Assembly (NCBI GenBank): GCA_021816895.1 | Contig: JAKAWW010000001.1 | Location: 186,001-250,000 of the forward strand | Reading direction: 5' to 3' | DNA length: 64,000 nucleotides | Source: Microcaldota archaeon | Lineage (GTDB): Archaea > Micrarchaeota > Micrarchaeia > Micrarchaeales > Micrarchaeaceae | Shown: positions 58,308 to 64,000 of the stretch, in pieces | Numbering within the stretch: position 1 is the stretch's first letter | Layout of the letters: every line of letters begins with the position of its first letter | Position numbers and translations under genes: made by a program | The notes under the pieces: generated by a model | Told to the model about the DNA's origin: nothing | The model's database searches: none | The model's input: only the letters and a program-made list of their open reading frames with translations

Positions 58308-59624
58308 ATGCAGCTTGCCGAGCGTATAGAAATAAAACCGACAAATGCGCAGGAGCAGGTGCTCTATGAAATATCTGAAAAATGCAGGCTCATATACAAC
58401 TATGCGCTCGCGGAGAGGCTCAAGGCCTTGAATGAAGGCCGTCAGCTTACATATATTGATCAACAGAATTCACTTCCAAAGATAAAGAAGACGTACAGCG
58501 CTTATAAAATTGTCCATTCGAAAACATTGCAATATGCCATGAAAGAGCTCGATTCTAACTTCAGGTCGTTCAGGAGAAGGGCAAAGAAAGACAAAAATGC
58601 ATCACTGCCAAAATATAAAAGCAAGTACAAGTTCACCACTTTTACGTATAATCAGTCGGGGTTCAAACTCCAAAATGGCAAGATAATACTCTCGCAGTTT
58701 TTGAACGATACTGAGCTTGCATTCGAGGTGCCAAAAGACATTTGGCAGAAGCGCATAAGGCAAGTAGCCATTTCCAAAAAGAAGCGCAAATATTACATGT
58801 CGATAATATATGATATCGATGAAAAAGAATACAGAGACAATGGCATATACGCTGCGATTGATCTCGGCATTGACAACATAGTTGCTTCGATAGATACCAA
58901 TGCGAATATATTCATAAGGAAGAACAAACGGCCCGATAAGTATTGGGAGAAGAAAATAGAAAAGGTGCAAAAGGCGCAGGCGCACTGCAGGAGGGGCAGC
59001 AGGCGCTACAACATGTTTGCGAAGAAGATCGCGTTCATGAAAGCAAAGATGTCAAACCAGATAAAGGATTTCCAGCACTTCGAATCGAAGAAATTTGTAG
59101 AGCATACAAATGCCAATACAATAATAATAGGCAGACTTTCATCGAAGGAGATGTCATCAAACAAATCAAACATAAAAAGTGAAAGGAGCCTGCACAGGGC
59201 ATTGCAGAACACTGGCACGATAAACAGGTTTGCCTCTTTCCTCACCTACAAGGCCAAACTTATAGGAAAAAAGGTTGTAGAGATTGACGAAAGCAATACA
59301 ACAAAAATGTGCCACGTGTGCCTTAAAGTGCACGATATGAAACTCTCTGACAGGCTCATGGAGTGCGAGTGTGGTAACCGCATAGAAAGAGATACCAATT
59401 CAGCTATCAACATAATGGAGCGTTACCTCTCGCTGAATGCCCCAGTGACGGGGCTGCTTGCATTTGCAAGCAATCTGCGAAAAACAGGGCTGCAAGTTAA
59501 CCCAAACCTCCTGAACGAAGAAGGATGTAGAAAGTTTGCGGAGATGCACAGCAACTCGCAGAAAGGCTTACTGCGTGCTGGTATACCGCCGACCTCGTCG
59601 GCGGAGAGGACCCGCACGCAATAG
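58308..59624 (+). CDS. tnpB: TnpB-like protein with altered RuvC-II site
   Basis: About 438 residues from ATG 58308. N-terminal IEIKPTNAQEQVLYEISEKC..YNYALAERLK matches TnpB. RuvC-I Asp is in AAIDLGIDN; RuvC-III Asp in IERDTNSAINIM; the zinc ribbon is CHVC...CECG (the second pair CxC). In RuvC-II the usual Glu position reads NTIIIGRLSSKEM, Gly instead of Glu, so nuclease activity is either lost or moved to another acidic residue. The last codons pass the probable right end (about 59617), and the stop TAG is in flanking DNA. TATA-like TTTATATA at 58273-58280. Confidence 0.85.
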   Translation: MQLAERIEIKPTNAQEQVLYEISEKCRLIYNYALAERLKALNEGRQLTYIDQQNSLPKIKKTYSAYKIVHSKTLQYAMKELDSNFRSFRRRAKKDKNASLPKYKSKYKFTTFTYNQSGFKLQNGKIILSQFLNDTELAFEVPKDIWQKRIRQVAISKKKRKYYMSIIYDIDEKEYRDNGIYAAIDLGIDNIVASIDTNANIFIRKNKRPDKYWEKKIEKVQKAQAHCRRGSRRYNMFAKKIAFMKAKMSNQIKDFQHFESKKFVEHTNANTIIIGRLSSKEMSSNKSNIKSERSLHRALQNTGTINRFASFLTYKAKLIGKKVVEIDESNTTKMCHVCLKVHDMKLSDRLMECECGNRIERDTNSAINIMERYLSLNAPVTGLLAFASNLRKTGLQVNPNLLNEEGCRKFAEMHSNSQKGLLRAGIPPTSSAERTRTQ

Positions 59625-59647
59625 GTTTATAAGGGCGAAGCCCTTAT
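59586..59647 (+). ncRNA. Right end hairpins / probable reRNA of TnpB element 2
   Basis: A perfect 8-bp hairpin CCGCCGAC-CTC-GTCGGCGG (59586-59604) lies inside the end of the coding frame, followed by AGAGGACCCGCAC (to 59617), similar in layout to hairpin plus AGGATGTCAC at element 1. A second perfect 8-bp hairpin ATAAGGGC-GAA-GCCCTTAT is at 59629-59647 and may be a terminator or the true end. Confidence 0.5.
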
Positions 59648-59784
59648 ATCATTCCAGATAAGTATAAATAACTGAAAGGCACAGTTTAACATTTGAGAGA
59701 GTTCCACGCTGCGGCAAAGCCTGCATCTTCCAGGAGAGCAACAGAGCGGACAAGCACGCAGATATTGAGAATTGTCGTGATATA

Positions 59785-60381
59785 ATGAAGGCCTTTATAG
59801 CAAGCGAAAATGTGAGGCACGGTATACTGTTGTCGAATACCCTTAATGCATCTGGAATCAATACTGCGCAGAGCGATTCGGGCTACTCTGATGCCGATGC
59901 AATGATAAGCGATCTTTCAAATAACGTCCAGTCTTTCGACGTCTGCTTTGCGATATCCCGCAAGCCCATAGATCTTAGCATAGATGCCAACAAGGCACAG
60001 GGAATAAGGGCTGCTTACTGCAAAGATTTCAACGACATAATAAATGCGAGGAAGGCCGGGGCCAACGTGATGGTGCTTGATGCCGCAAATGCCTCAAGGG
60101 AAAAATTTCAAAGCATGGTAGAAGGATGGCTTGCGGGCGAAGGCTTTCAGGTAAAAGGCATAGCCAAGACCTTCTACGGATTCATAGGCCAGAAGAGCCA
60201 AGATGCCACAAGCAGCGCGGAAGCCCCAAGGCAGGAGAGGAAAAAGAGCACCACAAAAGCTGTTTTCCGCGAGTTACACAGCAGGAGTGAAGAAGAAAAC
60301 GATGAGGATGACGATAAAGGCAGCGCGCCGAAAGGCAAAGGCATAATCAGCAAGATCAAATATTCGCTCGGCCTTGAATAG
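59785..60381 (+). CDS. RpiB/LacA-fold protein with degenerate active site and acidic tail
   Basis: 198 residues. The first 125 follow RpiB (ribose-5-phosphate isomerase B) in order: MKAFIASENVRHG, a helix, DVCFAISRKPIDLSIDANKAQGIRAAYC and ARKAGANVMVLDAANASREK. The RpiB active-site loop with Cys (CGTGIGM) is replaced by FAISRKPID, and the DHAG start is SENVRHG, so isomerase activity is doubtful. Residues 140-198 are charged and low complexity (EEENDEDDDKGS), then a basic end. GTGATATA precedes ATG. A 100-base leader follows TATA-like AGTATAAATAA at 59660. Confidence 0.65.
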   Translation: MKAFIASENVRHGILLSNTLNASGINTAQSDSGYSDADAMISDLSNNVQSFDVCFAISRKPIDLSIDANKAQGIRAAYCKDFNDIINARKAGANVMVLDAANASREKFQSMVEGWLAGEGFQVKGIAKTFYGFIGQKSQDATSSAEAPRQERKKSTTKAVFRELHSRSEEENDEDDDKGSAPKGKGIISKIKYSLGLE

Positions 60382-60505
60382 TGCCTTGTCTTGCTAGCGT
60401 AAACCCTATAAGAGCAGGCAAGCAAAGGCGATTGCTTATGCGCTGCACTAACTGCTCCTGCTTGCGTCGCAGAAATTGAACAAAAGTAAATTTTTGAACA
60501 GAAAG

Positions 60506-60547
60506 TATTTAAATAGTTTCTAAAGCGCTCTTACTCATAACGGTGTT
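60506..60547 (+). promoter_or_regulatory. Promoter and ribosome site of the tetraether-synthase-like gene
   Basis: TATTTAAATA (60506-60515) is a palindromic TATA box; GGTGTT at 60542-60547 is the ribosome binding site four to five bases before ATG 60552. The predicted leader is only about 15 bases. Confidence 0.6.
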
Positions 60548-60551
60548 ATAA

Positions 60552-62390
60552 ATGAGCGCAGAAGATGCTATTACCGAAGTTAAGATAGAGGTGAAGGACG
60601 CAGGCATTAACAGCGTCAGGCCGGAGGTCAAGGAAGCTGGCGACTATGCTGCAAACCCTGTCCTTGCTCCATACCACAGGCACATGGAAGATATAGAAAA
60701 GATGCCAGTGCTTGATACGACAATGACAGTGTGCCCTGAGTGCAAGCTCATCATAAAAGGCACGATCTACAAGGATGGCGACAACGTAATGATAAGGAAG
60801 TACTGCCCGGAGCACGGCTGGACCGTGGAGAAATACTGGGAAGACTATGACATGTACATGAAAATGAAAAATCTTAACTATTATGGCAGGGGATTTGATA
60901 ACCCTAATTATATTACAGATACAAAAGGCGCAAACTGCCCATTCGACTGCGGCATGTGCGAAAGGCACAAGTCCCATACCGGGCTTGCGAATGTTGTAGT
61001 TACGAACAGGTGCCACCTGAGCTGCTGGTACTGCTTCTTCTATGCTAAAGAGGGGGAGCCTATATATGAGCCTACTGTCGATGAGATAAGGCACATGTTC
61101 AGGAACCTGAGGCAGCAGAAGCCGATACCGGCAAACGCCATACAGATAACCGGTGGCGAGCCAACAATGCACCCGCAGATTGTAGATGTAATAAAGGCGG
61201 CAAAAGAGGAGGGATTCGACCAGATACAGCTCAATACTACAGGCATAAACTTGGGCCTGAATCCCGATCTTGCGGTAAAGCTTAGGCATGCAGGGGTAAG
61301 CACCCTATACATGAGTTTTGACGGTGTCAGCAAGCGCGCAAATCCAAAGAACCACTGGGAAGTGCCCCTTACACTAGATGCAGCAAGGAAAGCAGGCATA
61401 GGCATTGTGTTTGTGCCAACCGTAATAAGAACAATAAACGAGCACGAGCTCGGTGCCATGATAAACTTCGCTCTTAACAACGTTGACATAGTAAGGGCTG
61501 TCAACTTCCAGCCAGTATCGCTTGTAGGAAGGATGCCTACAAGACTGAGGGAGCAACAGCGTATCACCATACCAGGAGCAATAAAGCTCATAGAGGAGCA
61601 GACAAACGGCGTGATAAGGAAGGAGCACTGGTTCTCAGTGCCATATGTCGGAGGCATAGCGAAGTTTCTCGAGGCGCTCACCGGAGATTACAGCTATGAT
61701 TTGTCAATACATTTCGCATGCGGTGCCGGAACCTACCTCTTCCTTGACAAGGACAACAAGATAATACCTATAACGGAATTCCTCGATGCTCCTGGCCTGC
61801 TTGAGCACTTGCAGAACGCAGTGAATGAGATGGAAGGCAAGAGCAAGATTGTCAGGAAGGCGATAGCAGTAAAGACAGTGCTCGGCCTTGGCAAGTTCAT
61901 AGACAAGAGCAAGCAGCCAAAGGGAATGAACCTCATGAGCATGCTAAGCTCAATATTCATGAAGCACGATTTCGACACGCTGGGCAAGTTCCAGATGAAA
62001 TCGGTATTCCTTGGCATGATGCACTTCCAGGATGAGTACACGTATGATATACACAGGGTGGAAAAGTGCGACATACACTATGCCATGCCTGACGGAGAGG
62101 TGCTGCCGTTCTGCACGTTCAACGTATTCCCTGAAGTATACAGGGACAAGATACAGAACCAGTACAGCATACCTTCTTCGGAGTGGCAGAAAAACCACAA
62201 CGACTGGTCATACTCAAAGGACAAATACATAAGGAATGTCAAGCAGCTTGAAAGCTCACAGCTGTACAGGCAAACCTACGGCAGGCTCGTCGACTATTTC
62301 GCACTTCCTGTAAATGGCGGCAAGGGCGTGAAGAATTTCGCCAACGAAGTATTTGCGGAAGAGCAGAAGGTTGTAGAAACCGTCAAATAA
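60552..62390 (+). CDS. tes: Radical SAM enzyme, tetraether lipid synthase (Tes/MJ0619) family
   Basis: 612 residues. Before the radical SAM core is a cysteine-rich domain, VCPECKLIIKGTIY, KYCPEHGWTVEKYW and CPFDCGMCERHKSHTG, typical of the Tes family. The cluster motif CxxxCxxC is Cys154-Cys158-Cys161 in CHLSCWYC; QITGGEPTMHP binds SAM. A C-terminal part has further cysteines (CGAGTYLF, CDIHYAMPDGEVLPFC). Tes joins the tails of two archaeol-type lipids to make membrane-spanning GDGT lipids. With the UbiA gene this suggests a tetraether membrane. Function by family; not proven. Confidence 0.88.
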   Translation: MSAEDAITEVKIEVKDAGINSVRPEVKEAGDYAANPVLAPYHRHMEDIEKMPVLDTTMTVCPECKLIIKGTIYKDGDNVMIRKYCPEHGWTVEKYWEDYDMYMKMKNLNYYGRGFDNPNYITDTKGANCPFDCGMCERHKSHTGLANVVVTNRCHLSCWYCFFYAKEGEPIYEPTVDEIRHMFRNLRQQKPIPANAIQITGGEPTMHPQIVDVIKAAKEEGFDQIQLNTTGINLGLNPDLAVKLRHAGVSTLYMSFDGVSKRANPKNHWEVPLTLDAARKAGIGIVFVPTVIRTINEHELGAMINFALNNVDIVRAVNFQPVSLVGRMPTRLREQQRITIPGAIKLIEEQTNGVIRKEHWFSVPYVGGIAKFLEALTGDYSYDLSIHFACGAGTYLFLDKDNKIIPITEFLDAPGLLEHLQNAVNEMEGKSKIVRKAIAVKTVLGLGKFIDKSKQPKGMNLMSMLSSIFMKHDFDTLGKFQMKSVFLGMMHFQDEYTYDIHRVEKCDIHYAMPDGEVLPFCTFNVFPEVYRDKIQNQYSIPSSEWQKNHNDWSYSKDKYIRNVKQLESSQLYRQTYGRLVDYFALPVNGGKGVKNFANEVFAEEQKVVETVK

Positions 62391-62403
62391 ATTGGTGATA
62401 TGA

Positions 62404-62988
62404 ATGGACAGGAGAGACGAATTGGCGCAGGCGCAGGCCGAAGAAGGCAGCAAAGGCGAGGAAAGCAAGTACAAGCCCATATACGTAAGGGAGGGCAACA
62501 GCGAGTACAGGCTGCCTTATGACATAATAAGGCAGGTCGTATTCTCAAACATAAAGAAGGAGGAGCTTATAGACATGCCACATGCGGCAAGGATGCAGTA
62601 CAGGCTAATGCTAATGGATCCTATAATAAAAGCAAGAGTAGATTTTACAAAATCGAAGATAACCATAATATACAATCCAAAAGGTGCAGACAACGCCAAG
62701 CCGAAGATGAGCCTTGACGAACTCATTGCGGTGCTAGAGAAGGAAGGCGTGCATGTCGACAGGAGCAGCATTGATGACAAGGATTATGATTACAGGAACT
62801 TCTACAACTATGCTTTCAACCCTGCAGAGGTGCGTGAGAGGCCTCCGTATTCATATTCGCATGAAGAATGGAAGAAGATGAAGGTCGGGGTTGAGCAGAA
62901 GCGAGCTGAAGTCAGGAAGAAGAAGCTGGAGAAATTCCACGAATGGCAGGAAAGGTATGCAAAGGAGCACGGAATGGCTGCCCAGTAA
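62404..62988 (+). CDS. Charged soluble protein next to tes, unknown
   Basis: 194 residues with no cysteines and no membrane helix. Polar start (residues 1-20), a middle with KPIYVREGNSEYRLPYDIIR and SKITIIYNPKGADNAKP strands, then YDYRNFYNYAFNP and a long charged helix to the end (KVGVEQKRAEVRKKKLEKF). GGTGAT lies four bases before the ATG; the tes stop is 13 bases upstream, so the two share a transcript. I do not recognise the family. It may be a partner or accessory of the lipid enzyme. Confidence 0.65.
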   Translation: MDRRDELAQAQAEEGSKGEESKYKPIYVREGNSEYRLPYDIIRQVVFSNIKKEELIDMPHAARMQYRLMLMDPIIKARVDFTKSKITIIYNPKGADNAKPKMSLDELIAVLEKEGVHVDRSSIDDKDYDYRNFYNYAFNPAEVRERPPYSYSHEEWKKMKVGVEQKRAEVRKKKLEKFHEWQERYAKEHGMAAQ

Positions 62989-63048
62989 AGCAGTAAAGTA
63001 ATGCCCACTTACCTGCCCATATCATCTAGGGCAGCATGCTTAAATGTG

Positions 63049-64000
63049 CTATTGGACAGGAGCATGCTTGCGCCGCTCGGCATAAGGCAGTGAAGCGATG
63101 AGCTGGTCGGCACTAATCTCTGCGCCCACTGTTGGCTCTGCGATGCCGAAATTGCTAAGCACTTCTGGAGAAAGCTCTCCGAACGTGCCAATTGTATTGC
63201 CACCTACGATAATTGCCGCACATCTCCCTTTTATGAAAGAGCTGTCATCGCCTTCAGCAAGCTTGTAGTCAACTCCGAGAACGCCAAGCAGCGCTTCCAC
63301 ATACGCTTTCATCTCTGAAAAGTTGGCCTTCGAATGCTCCGATACCAACGCTACAGCGCCGTTTTCGAACGGCTTCTTGTTGTCCATGCCGAAAACGCTG
63401 CCCGTTTCGAAAAGCCTCTGCGGCAAGGCCTCGTTGGAGGATATGGCCAGATTATTTAGCAGGCACGGCAATATCGATGTTCGCAGCATTGTAAAGGTCT
63501 CAACCTTAGAATATGCAAGCCTTACTATTGAATGCTTGTCGTAATGCCTTAGCATATTGTCGCCATCGACAGTCTCGTTCGTAAGGTAGCCGTTCATGGC
63601 CTCTGTGAACCCCATGCCCACAAGCAACACGGAAAGCCTATTGTAGAATTCAGCGTGCTCGTCAGCTATGCCTATCGAGGTGCCTATCACCGGAGCAGGC
63701 ACGATGTTGTTGTATCCATAGCCTATTGCTATGTCCTCTATCACATCCTGCTGGTTAAGCACGTCGACCCTGTATGGCGGCACATATGCAAGAACATACC
63801 TGCCAAATACCGCACCGTCATAGCCAAGCTTGTTCAGCTGTGTTATGATATCAGCCTGGCTTATTCCAACGCCGAGCGTGCGCTCAGTGTCTATAGGCTT
63901 TATCCTTAGCTCATTATAAGCAAGCTGCGGTGTGGTGGCCTCAGCGCCGTCGCGCTTTATCACGCACGGGTATATATCAAAGCCGGCGTCTATGAACGAG
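63049..64000 (-). CDS. pheT: Phenylalanyl-tRNA synthetase beta subunit, C-terminal part
   Basis: The frame is open to the window end, so the gene continues beyond 64000; the GTG at 63963 is internal (its codon is Val, in YPCVIKRDG). The visible 317 residues include the B3/B4-type and B5 region (DADI..IDAGFDIYP) and ISQADIITQLNKLGYDG, VPPYRVDVLNQQDVIEDIAIGYGYN, the catalytic-like fold RLFETGSVFG and GTFGELSPEVLSNFGI. Archaeal PheT of about 550 residues. pheS is not seen here; probably upstream. It is convergent with the tes-linked gene. Confidence 0.92.
   Translation of the reverse strand, partial: SFIDAGFDIYPCVIKRDGAEATTPQLAYNELRIKPIDTERTLGVGISQADIITQLNKLGYDGAVFGRYVLAYVPPYRVDVLNQQDVIEDIAIGYGYNNIVPAPVIGTSIGIADEHAEFYNRLSVLLVGMGFTEAMNGYLTNETVDGDNMLRHYDKHSIVRLAYSKVETFTMLRTSILPCLLNNLAISSNEALPQRLFETGSVFGMDNKKPFENGAVALVSEHSKANFSEMKAYVEALLGVLGVDYKLAEGDDSSFIKGRCAAIIVGGNTIGTFGELSPEVLSNFGIAEPTVGAEISADQLIASLPYAERRKHAPVQ

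Noticed and set aside
60546-61289. 247-codon frame antisense to tes
   Set aside because: The tes motifs fix the coding strand, and this frame has no recognisable domain.
63961-63963. GTG as the start of pheT
   Set aside because: The frame continues upstream to the window end with conserved PheT sequence.

Overview
The window is dense archaeal DNA: about 63 protein genes and four tRNA genes, with no gene-free stretch over about 300 bases. The gene set is plainly archaeal: PolD DP1/DP2, PolX, FEN1, archaeal RNA polymerase subunits D and N, TBP, MBF1, eukaryote-type ribosomal proteins (S3Ae, S19e, S26e, L18e, L21e, L31e, L39e), Nop5, aIF6, PDCD5, KEOPS Cgi121, a UbiA lipid prenyltransferase and a tetraether-lipid-synthase-like radical SAM enzyme. 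Very short tRNA introns at odd positions, short or stripped-down proteins and a class III signal peptide surface protein suggest a DPANN archaeon, most likely Micrarchaeota (ARMAN-like). That assignment is an inference from content; no search was run.

Layout. 1-2160: end of a B12/radical SAM gene, a GNAT-like protein, Cgi121 and an XPF-type nuclease. 2170-9119: surface-glycan block (polytopic membrane protein, two GT2 glycosyltransferases, a Wzx-like flippase) around CTP synthase. 9250-10390: RNA cyclic phosphodiesterase and an unknown gene. 10540-13670: transcription/translation operon rpoD, tRNA-Leu, L18e, L13, S9, rpoN, tRNA-Pro, S2. 13711-18601: lipid prenyltransferase, a long Ser/Thr-repeat surface protein, an exported protein, a paired small transporter and a small membrane protein. 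18619-23760: topoisomerase I, TrmI, a one-repeat TBP, L21e, S3Ae, S15 and a TRAM protein. 24080-31600: LeuRS and a HAD phosphatase, prepilin peptidase, MBF1, FEN1, an Hsp20-like protein and a transglutaminase-fold protein. 31672-38660: PolX, the PolD DP1-DP2 pair and a UPF0147 gene. 38790-40145: a solo TnpB element. 40237-44485: ferritin-like/VIT1 transporter, CBS protein, then a run tRNA-Tyr, aspS, HIT, tRNA-Asp, and aIF6. 44497-46733: L31e, L39e, PDCD5, S19e and a short Nop5. 46836-53984: GlyRS, Ogg, translin-like, class III aminotransferase, split ADP-forming acetyl-CoA synthetase and a winged-helix membrane protein. 54088-58129: SufB, a beta-CASP nuclease, a zinc-finger membrane protein and S26e. 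58210-59650: a second TnpB element. 59785-64000: a degenerate RpiB-like protein, the tetraether-synthase-like enzyme with a small partner gene, and the incomplete pheT.

The most interesting points are tRNA-Pro(GGG), whose T loop is split by two tiny bulge-helix-bulge introns, one resembling the 17-nt intron of the nearby tRNA-Leu; a TATA-binding protein with only one of the two usual repeats; a Nop5 lacking its fibrillarin-binding domain; and two unrelated-looking TnpB loci with similar ends, one missing the usual RuvC-II glutamate. Translation signals are mostly GGTGAT/GGTG a few bases before the start codon, which decided several starts here.
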